A stretch of 64,000 bases of DNA from Adiantum capillus-veneris. Taxonomy: Eukaryota; Streptophyta; Polypodiopsida; Polypodiales; Pteridaceae. The notes beneath the pieces are model-generated. The model ran no database searches. It was not told where the DNA came from and saw only the letters and a program-made list of their open reading frames with translations. The stretch lies in the NCBI GenBank assembly GCA_014529385.2, contig CM043944.1, positions 172,174,740-172,238,739 of the forward strand. The letters run 5' to 3'. Position 1 is the first letter of the stretch; each line of letters starts with the position of its first letter. Positions 24,511 through 35,969 of this stretch are shown here, piece by piece. A program made the translations under genes and the position numbers.

Positions 24511-25033
24511 CGATGTTGAATTGGAAGCAAAGAGCGCAGTTAGACGAGAAGATAGAGAGGAGACACCATCATATGCAAACCCCAAAGTGTGTATAGAGCA
24601 CGCACTGAGTACACATATATAGTGGGAACTTCTAGCTATATATAGCGTAGGGGTTGGTATATATAGCTCCAACATTAACAAAACAAAATGAGGATGGAGC
24701 GCAGGCGGAGAAGTAGTCTTCATCACATTAACAAGATTATGCTGACTGTTGTGGAAACTGCATTGCACTTTACACCTCGGCAATAAGAATTCAAACCTCA
24801 CCAATCAAACCTTATCCCTACAACAGCTATATGCCTTGTCCAAGTCTATAAAACGGACTCCCTATTGTAATGTATTGCAGTTGAGTAGTGCAATTCAAAT
24901 TCAAGTTTCGCACTCTACTTGGTGTCAGTTTCCCCCTTCCCTTCTCTCATATACTTCTCTATCTCCATCTCTCTGTCTACTCTCTCTTCCTCTCCTCTCT
25001 CACTCTATTGTCTCTATAACACTCAAGTTCACA
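24511..25033 (-). repeat. LTR-like block, probably a copia LTR, solo or truncated element
   Basis: It starts TGTTGAATTGG and ends AAGTTCACA (TG to CA on either strand). On its left, read on the minus strand, TCGTATCAGAGCC looks like an initiator tRNA-Met primer site, which would make this a minus-strand 5' LTR. On its right, TGGTATCAATTCT is a weaker plus-strand primer site. No second LTR copy or copia coding sequence was found near it. Confidence 0.45.
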
Positions 25034-25566
25034 TGGTATCAATTCTAAAGCTTGCAGCAAAAGATCGACAGAGGTAGGGTGTGTATCGCCATCATAGCTT
25101 GAAATAGTAGTGAAATGATCATGAGCTTTGTGATGATAGCCTCCTACCTCTTGAGTTTGGGCACCAATATATTCATCAACTGTCCAAAAGTACAATCTAC
25201 TTTAATTTCCTTCCAATTAGGTCTTCCTTTAAACTGTAAGCTGTGTGGCCTTCTTTCAAAGGTGAATCTGCTACTTCAAATCATCTATGAGGTCTTCTCT
25301 TCCTCTTGGCTTTTGCATCTTCACCCTCTTTTTCTTTCCCTTTCTTTTTGCATATTGGCTTCTTTCTTTTCAACCCGCATAATAACCACATGACCACCAC
25401 AGGTTGAGGTCTGATTTTTTGTTCAGTACCTTGATCTCCCTGTATATCCAATGCATAATCATTAGCCTTGTTAGGAATCTGTTGGGGAAGTGGAAACATA
25501 TCACCTCCCATCCTTGTTGGCTTTGATCAATAAGTGCTGATATGACCAAGTTCACTACAATTATAA
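25034..25566 (-). pseudogene. Ty3/gypsy element D, downstream gag fragment
   Basis: At the right edge the minus strand reads YNCSELGHIS, the second half of a CX2CX4HX4C zinc knuckle whose first cysteine is replaced by tyrosine. The codons just upstream lie across the insertion at 49190, which shows that this piece and 49190-49380 were once continuous. A basic stretch (LKRKKPICKKKGKEKEG) follows. The leftmost 200 bases have no clear match, and D's pol is not seen. Confidence 0.6.
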
Positions 25567-25718
25567 TGACAAAGGCAAGTGCAAAATGGACCTCATCGTC
25601 TCTACGCTAGGCCCGTTCATGCAGAACTCGTCACGGAAAGTGAACACGGGGCACCACCTACCTTCAAGCGGCTAGGACACGGACATCAATGATTTAAATG
25701 ACAGCAACACAACGCATC

Positions 25719-25776
<58 letters not shown>

Positions 25777-25858
25777 TGAAGACCCTTTGGAATGTGAGGG
25801 TAAACATGATTCAAGATGGTATTTACAAGACCCCTCGTTTCGACAAGATGGAGACTGC

Positions 25859-25949
<91 letters not shown>

Positions 25950-26659
25950 ATAGTGCATTCTCTAGGAAAATCTCATGTGGATGGAGATCCTACTCGTGTG
26001 CATAGTGAGTACCATTGGAGTCAGCGTGTGTGCAAAGCTTCTCTTTCAAGTGCTCCCCCCCCTATAATGACCTCTTAGTGCTCTTTTATAGGTACACGTT
26101 GCATTAGTTTAGTATAAACTAATTAGGTTTAGGGCCCTAAGCTGGAGAGACAAAGTAGGTAGCCGGGTCCCGGATGGTTGACTAGTGCTTTGTTTTGAGA
26201 GAAATAAGAAATGGTATTATCCTAGGTGGGCCTTTGTGACCATCACCTACAGAGAGGTGGAATATACAAAAGTTTTTTTTACAAAGTTTTGGCTTGGAAA
26301 ACGGAAAATGATTTACCCTACGGAGGTTTATTGAGGAAATGCATTGGGGATGAGATGCCGGCGAATCGCATGCTTTACTAGGTGTTGGTGTAGCGCGCTC
26401 ATTGATTTCGGTGCGGCTGCGGTATTCCTTAGCGTCATTCTTTGATTTGTTGTTTCCATCGCCTGTTTTGGGTACGTTTGTCGATGCATCAATGTCCATT
26501 CTCTTTTTCTGCTTTCTTCCTTCTTGTGTGTGCTGTGTGTGTGCGTTGTTGGTGCATATGTGATTGTGTGCTGTGTGTGTGCGTTGTTGGTGCATATGTG
26601 ATTGTGTGTGTGTGTGCTTATGCGTGTAGTGTATGTATGTGTATGTACATGTATGTGCT

Positions 26660-26740
<81 letters not shown>

Positions 26741-26769
26741 TAAGAGACAGAGAGAGAGCTGAATTTGTG

Positions 26770-26824
<55 letters not shown>

Positions 26825-26985
26825 GAGGGGGGGGGGGGGGGTGTGAGAGCCTATGTGAGAGAGGGGTGTGTGTGTGTGTATGTGTGTGTGGGTGTGTGTA
26901 AGGATGGGGGAACAAGAGAGAGAGATATTTTTCCTGGCAATAATGGATGAGAGAGAGAGAGAGAGATGGCGGCCACCTGTAGAGG

Positions 26986-27039
<54 letters not shown>

Positions 27040-27236
27040 GTGGCGATAATGGAGGAGAGAGAGAGAGAGAGTGGTGCCAAGCTGGGGTGGCCCCCTCTGT
27101 GAGCGCAAAGACAAAGGGGGGGTTTGGTGGCGACGACTTGCAGCAACCAAAAACATTTTATTTTTTATTTTTGTTTTATAATGCATCCCTCTTTGGGTTA
27201 GTTTCCACAGCCATGGCTTTTGGAATCCCGCCATCA
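25567..27236 (-). repeat. 3' LTR of element A, loaded with microsatellites
   Basis: It starts TGACAAAGG and ends GCCATCA on the plus strand. It matches 47606-49189 over unique blocks such as CCCGTTCA(T/C)GCAGAA, GATTCAAGATGGTATTTACA and GCCAAGCTGGGGTGG. Runs of AG, GT and G (for example 25722-25771, 25860-25946, 26665-26842, 26951-27071) make up much of it and differ in length from the other copy. Open frames here encode only Cys-Val, Glu-Arg, Leu-Ser or His-Thr repeats. Confidence 0.9.
26665..26842. repeat. Compound (GT)n-(AG)n-(G)n microsatellite in the 3' LTR of A
   Basis: About 37 GT units, then about 25 AG units, then a G-rich run of about 20 bases, all visible directly. Confidence 0.95.
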
Positions 27237-30200
27237 TTAGCCCTCTCCTTCTTGCCTCTAGCTCTTCTTGTGATTCTCTAGCTGAGAAGTTGGAGGGATC
27301 TCCCTTCTCTGGAATATCTATCATGAACTCTGGATCAAACTTTAAGAAGAACCTTTTCCGCCTGCATCCATTGACTCTGGTCTTGTGAATTTGACCATCT
27401 ACCTCCATCAACTTGTAGTTACCATTGGCATATCGCCTTTTGATGATGAATGGCCCTTCCCATCTGGACTGAAACTTCTTATCTTTCCTAGTTTCGAGTC
27501 TGTTGTCGTATCTCAATACTAACATGTACTAACATGCCTTCTTCAGACCCTTTTACTTAAGCCCTTGATTGAATGTGAGTCGGCGTTGTTCTGTTTGCAT
27601 CGTATAGTAGTTGATCACATCTTCCCTATCTAGATGAAGCCTTTCTAGATCCAAGGTGTGGTTGTGGAGATGGGCAATTGGGCACTGTAACTGACTATCC
27701 ATGACTCACAAGCTGGCTATCTGTACCTGGATGGGTAGAATGGCCTCTTTTCCATATACTAAATGGAAAGGGATGAAACCTAGTGATGTTCAGAATGTCG
27801 TGCAGTAGGCCCAAAGAGCAGTCATGAGATGCTTATCCCAATCACTTGTGTGGTGATTCAACTGCTTTGTGATGATCTTACAAATCATGCCGCTTACCTT
27901 TTCCACTAGACCATTGCATTGTGGATAGTATGGAGTGGATTGTTGATGTGTGATGCCTAGCTTTTTCATCAGTTCTCCCACCAAGTCACCTCTGAAACTT
28001 GGCCCTCCATCAGATATTATCTCCAGAGGTGTGCCAAAACGACAACAGATGTGCTCAAATATGAACTTGTCCACTTCCTGAGTTGTAATGCACGTACTAG
28101 TTACTGCTTTCGCCCATCGGGTCATGTAGTCTACATCAACTAGAATGTACAGTTTACCCAAATGGGACCTTGGTAAAGGACCAATTTCATCTATCCCCCA
28201 GTTCTCCAATGGGCCACATGAGATGATAGGAGTCTATGGCTCATAGGTTACTGTCCGATCACTAGATACTTGACAAGCTCTGCATGTTTTACACCAATGA
28301 TTCACATCCCTGTTCAAACTAGGCCAAGAGAATCATTCCTGTACAATCTTCCTACTAGTAATATCTAGAGCAAAGTGGCCGCCGTAGAAACCATAATGGC
28401 CACTTGAGTTCACCTCCGTGATTTCACTAGAGATTGGTACTCACCTGAGGATCCGGTCTTTGCCCTTTCAATACAATGTGTTGTTTATAAGGCGGTATCT
28501 TGTTGCCTTTCAGACAAGCCATTGTTTTTGGCCCCTGGTATACCCTTCAAGACATTCTCATGTATCTAAGAAGCAAATGATATCACTAATAACATTGCTA
28601 CCTTGAAAGAGGGGCAGCTTCAGTTTGACTGCTCCTATGGGAACATCTTGTATTCTTTCCTTGGCTAGAGCATCTACTTGTTGATTTTCTGTCCTAGGGA
28701 CATGAAATAATTGCACTACTTTAAACTTTGTTAAAATACTCTTAAATTGTCGTGATTGGCCAAGCAAAACATGATTTTTACAAATCTAAGTGCCATTTAT
28801 CTTCTTTATCAAGAGCATGGCATCACCAAACACATTTTTAGGCAGTGAAGCCCTTGAAAAATACATTGTTCTAATCCAGGAATTAGAGCCGTGTACTCTG
28901 CTTCATTGTTGGAGTGGGAGTGTAGTAGTTGCCCAATAGAGAAGACCTTTTCCCTTTTCTCATTGAACATGATGATGCCAACTGCAGCTTGTTCCACTCT
29001 CGTTTTGTAAGCTCCATCAAAGAAAAGAGAGTGAGCTCCTTCTAGCTTAGGAGCTACTACCATTGGTGTCACTCCTTTGCCTCCTATGTTGACCTTTAAG
29101 CTCTTCTCATTGTGACAATGAGTAAGAATACCTGCTAGAATAGCTCTGATGGAGTTCTCCACTTGCATAGTGTAGTCGAACTCTTGTAAATTAATGAGCC
29201 ACTTGGAGATTCTAGATGAGACATCCATGTGTTGAATTGCATACAAAAAGACCTCTTCCATGGTTAGAATTACAAATGGTCTAGGCAATAGATAAGGGCG
29301 GAACTTTGTAGTGGCAAACATCAATGCAAGCACCATGTGATCTACCGTGGTGAATCCTTTTTCTGATGGGATCATGACACGACTAGAGAAGTAGATAGGA
29401 CACATGAAAGAGGTTTGGGGGTCCTTTTACATTAGTACGGCCCCAACTGTATCACTTCATACACTGGGGGTACCATAAAATGGCTTGTCCCATCTAGGGG
29501 GTGCAATGGTGGGAAGTGAAGCCAGGATTTGTTTCATTTCATTAAATTGTTGCTCATTTTCTTCGCTCCATAGGAAGACATCTCTATGTGTGACTTTTTG
29601 TAAAGGGAGAACCACTTGAGAGATCAAGTGAATGAACCTGCTCAAATAACTTACCTTCTGAAGGAAAGAGATCAATTGCTTAGCTGTTGTGGGTGATGAC
29701 AAAGATACTAAAGCTTGAACCTTGCTTGGGTTAGCCTCAATTCCTTTGGCTGAAATTACATGGCGGAGAAGAGTGACCTCGCTTTCACCAATGTGACACT
29801 TATCTATGCTATGTTGGCCACCCAAGGCTTGCAGCATAGCCAGGACATCATAGACCTTGCTCAAATGGAGGAAGCGAGAGTTGTAGATGCACAAATCATC
29901 TATGAGAACCCGTATTGACTTACCAATATATGGCTAGAAGACAAAAGTTACATAGCGTTGGAATGTGGCTAGAGTGTTGGTGAGGCCAAAGGGCATCACC
30001 CTGTAAGAAAAAACTCCCCATCGTGTTATGAAGGTTGTCTTTTTCTGGTCTTCTTTTGCAAATCTAATCTAGAAGTAGCCTGAGTAGCCATCACATACTG
30101 TGTAGCACTCATGACTTGCTACCTCATTGAAAATCTCGTCTTGGAATGGGAGGGAAAAATGATCCCTCTTTCTTGTTGCATTGAGAGGTTTGCAGTCTAC

Positions 30201-30633
30201 ACAAACTCTCCACTTACCGTTCTTCTTTGGCGTGACCACCACTGGAGACCCACTCTAAGTCTTTGACGGGGTAAATGAAACCATCCCGAAGAAAATTCCT
30301 TACCTCTTTGAGCAATGCCGCTTGCTGAACTACCCAAGCCTTCTGAGCTTTTGCACTACATGCTTACTTCCTTCCTTGAGTCTTATGTGGTGATGCACCA
30401 TTGTGATGCCTGTGATCTTGTCATAACCATCAATGAAAAGTGTGGTGAAGTTACCCAGTATAGAGATGTGTTCTTCTCTCTCTTCACTAGCTAACTCACT
30501 GCAGATAGAGCATCCGATATGTAGCTTACTTGTATCCACCAAGGGTTGCGTACATGATGGTCCCTCTTGGTTCTCTGGTGGTGCTTCATGTTTTGTCAAT
30601 CTCTTTGGATATCTGAGGATGACTCCCATCACT
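27237..30633 (-). pseudogene. Element A pol: RT, RNase H, second RNase H, integrase
   Basis: Read leftwards: the RT fingers and palm (VCDGYSGYF, MPFGLTN near 29980-30110, catalytic LIDD near 29895-29910), RNase H connection (HIGESEVTLLRHV near 29800), RNase H (29405-29100), second RNase H (LFFDGAYKTRVEQAAVG, SNNEAEYTAL near 28890-29030), an integrase zinc-finger region near 28280, the integrase core (WGIDEIGPLP, DYMTRWAKA, ISDGGPSF, QCNGLVEK; 28209-27790) and the C-terminal domain (LRYDNRLETRKD ... RWEGPF; near 27520). The frame stays open past the pol end into the LTR. Multiple frameshifts and stops make it inactive. Domain order and the extra RNase H match the fragment at 1-2368. Confidence 0.9.
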
Positions 30634-30812
30634 TTGATGCTACTGTCTCTCTCCTCAGTTGTTGTGTCTCTTCTCCCGAGGTGGTCAAAGAGTCACTGGT
30701 GAATTCATCTTTCGATGCTTCCAGGATCATGTTGCGTTGCTTCCCAGTCTTCATGTCGTAGAATATGGACTGCCCTTTAGCATCTTTCATCAGGATCACT
30801 CCGGTGCTCCGG

Positions 30813-32148
30813 TCATGGTCTTCCGAGAATGATAGGGTAGCCCTCTCCTTTGTGTGGCATGATAGAAATATCTAGCTCCACTTTTGTGTTGAATGCCTTC
30901 ACCTTAACTGCATTTACAATGCCTTTGCACTTCAATTCGATGTTATTGGCCATTTTAGCTCGGCAGGGTGCCGGCCTACTTACCTCTAGGCCTAGATGAG
31001 GCATCATTTTTTCACTCATGACGCATATTTTTGCACCACCATCTATGTAGATGTTTGAGATACGTTTCCTCTTGACGTGGACATCCATGATAGGTAGGAT
31101 GCCGTCCAGATTCCTCCTAGAGATAGCCCTAGCTATCCTTGGTCTTGACTTTCTAGTACTTACCATCTTCGTCCATTGTCTCCTCATCCTAGGTGCAAGA
31201 TGGATTGATTGGGGCCAGGTTATTTTCGGACCCTGCATCAAAACATCTTGAACTAGGTCATATGGTTTAGCATACCCGCCCAGTAAAAAATCCGCGATGT
31301 TGATCTTTCGCTGAGGCTTAGACGCATGCTTGCTAGATAGTCTTTTTCCTTTCATCTTTTCCTCCCTTTGAGAGGCCTCTTCGTGCCTGGCATCCACTTC
31401 TTCTACTCTTCCTTTTCCTTTGTCCTTCTCTTTGACACGTTCTTCTACCTTCACCTTTCTATTAACTTCAAGACTGATGACCACTCACTACTTGGTTTCC
31501 AGCAGGTGGTGGAGGTAGCTTCACTCCCATAGCATCCGCTTCTTCTACTTTTCCTTTTCCTTTGTCCTTCTCTTTGACACATTCTTCTACCTTCACCTTT
31601 CCCTTAGCTTCAAGACTGATGACCACTCACTACTTGGTTTCCAGCAGGTGATGGAGGTAACGGTGGAATGAGAAATTGTGGTGGTGGTGGTAGTTGGACG
31701 GGCGATCAAAGGATTTCAACTAGTGGAAGTAGCTCTGGTTGCCTGCGCGGTGGTGGCCTTGTCCTTGGTGAAGAAATATGATTCTGCCTTATGCCTCTAT
31801 TGAAGTTTTGCCTTCTTGGATGAGGGCAGTAGTACAGGCCATGGCTGTCCTCTCCAAAATTGTAACAATGGTAGTCCTGATTCTGTTTTCTCTACCCTCT
31901 TTCTTGCTCTCCATTTTTGGCAGCTGCATGCATTTGGTGCACCAAATGTACTGAGAGATTTTCTAACTGGTTAGTGATCCTCTTAAGAAGGTCTGGTTGA
32001 TCTTCAGCGGGTTATTGTGATTGATTCCTCCAGACGGATGCTACAGATGCAGCTAGGTGTGGTCGGGTCATACCTGGTTCCTTTTCCTTGGTAGTTATGG
32101 ATTGTAGAGACAATTTATTATCTTTAATGCAGGCTACTTCAACGCCTA
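30813..32148 (-). pseudogene. Element A gag 3' part and protease
   Basis: It begins at the insertion junction (32148) in the middle of gag (VACIKDNK). A low-complexity Lys/Glu/Val-rich stretch (VKEKDKGKG) and proline-rich segments follow. The retropepsin domain near 31060-31000 reads YIDGGAKICVMS; DGGA replaces the usual DSGA/DTGA active site, which would be expected to impair catalysis. GYPIILGRP closes the domain near 30820. Stops occur before 31484. Confidence 0.75.
31390..31673. repeat. 142-base tandem duplication in gag of element A
   Basis: Two direct copies start at about 31390 and 31532 (both GCATCC(A/G)CTTCTTCTACT) and run to GTTTCCAGCAGGTG(G/A)TGGAGG. The unit encodes the Lys/Glu-rich linker, so the linker is doubled. 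Confidence 0.85.
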
Positions 32149-32301
32149 TGTTAGACAAGGGGAACTAGAACCTAGGAGTCCACCACCCAACCACCCACTA
32201 TATAGCATGGCTTTTGGCCCTTTGCCCTAGTTGGAGTCCCTTTCCACACTGCCTAGCCCGGCCTTGCCCTTGTCTAGGCCGGCCTTGCCGGTGTCCTGAC
32301 A
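32149..32301 (-). repeat. 3' LTR of element B (153 bases)
   Basis: It starts TGTTAGACAAGG and ends CCTGACA. It matches 45590-45742 along its whole length with about ten differences. A repeated GGCCTTGCC phrase lies near its right side. Confidence 0.9.
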
Positions 32302-32316
32302 TTACTCCCCCCTTAA
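32302..32316 (-). promoter_or_regulatory. Polypurine tract of element B
   Basis: On the minus strand this reads TTAAGGGGGGAGTAA directly before the LTR. Its TTAA is the left copy of the target site used by the 1320-base insert. Confidence 0.8.
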
Positions 32317-33636
32317 CACTAGGTTGGTAATGGGACACTTTTATGTCCTGTTAAGTGACCATTTTCCTTGAATTATGTCAAGAGTTTCAAAATGGATTTT
32401 GAGGTGCTATCTGTCTAGAAAGTTGTCTCATGAGCTGAAAAAAACTTGACATTTTTTGGAATATCAATTCCATCTTTAACCTTGTCCTTGCACAACATTT
32501 CACAACCTAAACTGTGTGAAAAAACGGGTCCTGTTTTTGGCTTTTTTCAACTTTTTGCAACTATACCACTCTAGAATTCATGTTTGTGAGGTCTATAATG
32601 CTAGAGAACTATCTTTAGTAGTCCTCAACATGTCCTGATGCTTCTAGGGAGAAATAAATGTTAAAGTTGTAAGTTATGACCAAATTACAAAAATTGTCAA
32701 ATCCTGTTTTTTAGCCAATTTTAGCTCTTCTATGATTTTTTTGGTGGCTTTCATGATATCCAAATGCAATTTTTATTTTCTATGTTGCATATTGTAACAT
32801 AAAGCTAATATTCCTTGAGTTTTGGGGCACCTAATACCCTATTTTGCATAGTAATCAACGATGGTTGATTTTTTCAATTATAGAAGAAAACAAAACATTT
32901 TAGTATATCAAGTATAGCTTTTTCAATATTGTTAGTTTCTTGTGACAACTACATGCATTTTGTAGGTAGTAACCATATCTAGTCATAAGGATCAAATTTG
33001 GCTAGATATTGAATAGTTTCTATGGGATTCTACAACTCATAATGTTGAACCCAGTTTTTTCATGTTTGCTGTATTTAGCACTTCACCTTTGTCCCCAAGA
33101 TTCCCCTTGGTAAGAGCTGTATTATTCTTTTGACATGCTCCATGGCTCCTTATGAACCTAAAGGACAGTAGGGAACTAAGAAAACATGCATATATTATTT
33201 GTATTGAGCTTGGCTATAGAAACTTTGATGATAGGTTTGCAGAATGGTAAAAATTCAACTTTTTTGTACCTATTTCTTTTGGCAAAACAAAAAATAGTGA
33301 GTGAGAAGCAATCATATGTTCAGATCACCAAACCATTGAAGTTAACTAGGGAATTTATCTCAAGTCCTACAAAAATCTCTAATCTTATTTTTATGCAGCA
33401 AAACGTAAGAAATGACTGTTTTGATGAAAATGTACTAGTCCATCAACTTTGGAGGCTTGGTGTGACCAAAATATGAAAAATTTTACAAGTTTCTTATTTT
33501 TTCCATGTGTAGTAGGCCTTGAACTATAACCTGATGAAAGGATTTTACAAAATGAGTGGATCTACTATGGTTTTGGAGGTTTTTTTCAAAACCCTGAAAG
33601 GACACTTTTATGTCCTGTTAGGTTACCAACCTAGTG
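32317..33636. mobile_element. Non-coding terminal-inverted-repeat element with TTAA flanks
   Basis: Ends CACTAGGTTGGTAA (32317-32330) and its exact reverse complement (33623-33636), each flanked by TTAA (32313-32316 and 33637-33640). Just inside each end lies GGACACTTTTATGTCCTGTTA, same orientation at both sides and itself hairpin-like (GGACA/TGTCC). AT-rich, 1320 bases, no transposase; the only frame (33186-33476) is not recognised. Removing it restores the C-terminal codons and polypurine tract of element B. TTAA suggests piggyBac-type duplication; a TA duplication with ACACTAGG ends (Tc1/mariner type) fits equally because TTAA is palindromic. Confidence 0.8.
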
Positions 33637-35303
33637 TTAAAAAGAGTTTTCTTCCTCGAAAATAAAAGTGGGAAACTTCTTCTTAAGAACACTAATGTTT
33701 TCCCAAGTGACACCTTCCTCAGGTCGGTCTTTCCACTTAATTAAGGCTTGTTGATGTACATGATGATGTGTACGTAACTCATGATAATCGAGAAAACATT
33801 CAGGTTCATGCAGTAAGGTAGGAGGTTCAATGATTTCAACCAAAATCTGTTGGTCGATGACATTGTCGTCCACATGTAACCGCTTACATAAACAAATTAC
33901 ATGAAACACCGGATGAATACGCGAATGTGCAGGTAGCAATAATTTGTAGGCATGATCACCTAATCACTTGAGTATTTTGAAAGGCCCACAATATCGGGGA
34001 GATAATTTAGGTGTTCGCCCAGTTTTCATACGTTCTGAATGTTCTGGCACACGTAAAAATACTTCCTCCCCATCCTCGAAGGTAACTTGCCGATGTTTCT
34101 CATCACCATACTTCTTATACTGATCCTATGCCTGTCGGACATTCTGACGTGCTAGTTTCAGCATATCCATGTGGTATGGAGAAAATCCTTAACCTGTTGG
34201 AGCTTTTCGGTTGCCAACCCTACCATAACAAGTGACCTAGGTTGAAACCCATACATGATCATGATAGGACTAAATCCAGTTGTGACATGCTTAGCACTGT
34301 TGTAGGCAAACTCGAGAATAGATAAGTATTCTTCCCAATCTGACTGTTTTTTGCTGATGTATGCTCTTAGCATATCCTCTAGCACTTGGTTAACTGGTTC
34401 AATTTGACCATTTGTTTCTGGATGATCGGTTGTACTGAGGTTCAGTTGTGTACCCAATTGTTCAAACACAACCCTCCAAAAGTGACTGTTAAACTTGGGA
34501 TCACTGTCACTGACAATGTTACTTGGCAAACCATACAATTTGTATAGATTGTCCACAAATAACTTGTCTAGTTCTGGTATTTTAATCGTTGCTTTGGTTG
34601 GAATAAACTTACATAGTTTCGTCAACCAGTCTACGACCACCCATACCGAGTCATGACCTCGTACAGTGGTTGGTAAACCCACAATAAAGTCCATAGAGAT
34701 ACTTTCCCATTTTCCATTGGGAATCTCCAAAGGATGTAAGAGTCCTCCTTTCAGGTGCTCTACTTTGTTAACTTGACATTTTTGGCAATGCAAGACATAA
34801 GCTTGAACAAAGCCATGTATACTTGGCCAGTAAAACTTTCATCGTACGAGAGCATAAGTTTTTCTAATACCCGGGTGCCTTGAACTTGGACTATCATGAC
34901 ATTCATAAAGAATTTTGGCACCAAATTTCTATGTCCGTCTGTGCACAAACTCTCCCCTTATGGAGTAGGTACCCATTGTCGATGGTGAAATGCTTCCATC
35001 GCTATAGTTCATCACTCGATAGAGGAGAACTAGGTGTGGAGGTTAAAATTACACTACCATCATTGGAGTGAGAAGGATCCCTCATTTGTACATGGCTCCA
35101 CACTTTGAAATATGCTTCATCATGCTCATATTTTCCTTTGAGAGAATCCAAAAATTCACTACGAACTTCAGTGAAAAAGAGAGAATTGATCTCCGGCATA
35201 CGACTTAGAGCATTAGCCACCACATTCTATTGACCTTTACGATACCTGAGCTTGGTGTCATATTCCTTAAGAATCTCGGCCCACCAAGCTTTCCGACCCT
35301 TCA
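33637..35303 (-). pseudogene. Element B pol, downstream part: RNase H end, integrase, chromodomain
   Basis: Read leftwards from the CACTA junction: RNase H tail (GRKAWWAEIL, ANALSRMPEIN near 35200), linker, integrase zinc finger (HCQKCQVNK near 34780), core (WESISMDFIVGLP, SDSDPKF, HPETNGQIEPVNQ; 34793-34158), and a C-terminal chromodomain-like segment (HHVHQQALIKWKDRPEEGVTWE near 33700-33780). The chromodomain is thought to direct integration to heterochromatin. The last codons (FEEENSF, stop TAA) end at the TTAA site of the insert. Several stops and frameshifts break it. Confidence 0.88.
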
Positions 35304-35600
35304 CACTACAAGAGGTTGTGTGCTCTTGTGACGCTGTTAGCGACGGAAATACACTGGGTTTTTATAACCCCCGGCGTCGCTACAACCGTCCCTAATAGCA
35401 TCGCTATGAGAGCGTCGCTATATGCGTCGCTATAAGCGTCGCTATATGCGTCGCTATAAGCGTCGCTATATAGAGACGCTCATAGCGACGGTCATAGCGA
35501 CGGTTATAGCGACGTTTACACAGAAGTCTATAGCGACGCTCATAGCAACGCTATAGAGCCATAAATAGCGACGGTTAAAGCGACGCCCGAGAGAAAAAAA
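35304..35600. repeat. Left CACTA end: inverted repeat plus subterminal repeats
   Basis: After the 12-base end, GCGTCGCTATA-type units recur in direct orientation (about 35370-35470), followed by inverted copies ATAGCGACG (about 35480-35590). The two groups could pair into a large hairpin. Confidence 0.9.
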
Positions 35601-35969
35601 ATTTGGTGACAGGGCATTGAATGCCCTGCCACCCATCAACCATATTGTACTTGATTCACTTTTTTAAAAAAGTGCAAGGGTAGATAATAGACCCAAAATA
35701 ATCACCCACAAGACGCATTGTTTGCAAAATTGACAAGCGTAAAATTGACAATTGTACACATCATAGGCAAAATGAATTGATTGGCAAATGTAATAATGAC
35801 AATTGTACAACATCATAGGCATAAAGGATTGATTGGCAAAATGAACTGCGGTGACAAATGTAATAATATACATGGTTCAAAAAGACGTATAAAATCCGTC
35901 TCATGATACATAAGCAAAGAGAAACCCTAAACTAATGCTATCTAGCTACGGCTAAACTGACGTCGTCTA

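Noticed and set aside
25686-27146. Many open frames of 70-270 codons in element A LTRs on both strands
   Set aside because: They are translations of AG, GT and CA microsatellites (Glu-Arg, Cys-Val, Leu-Ser, His-Thr runs) and have no other content.
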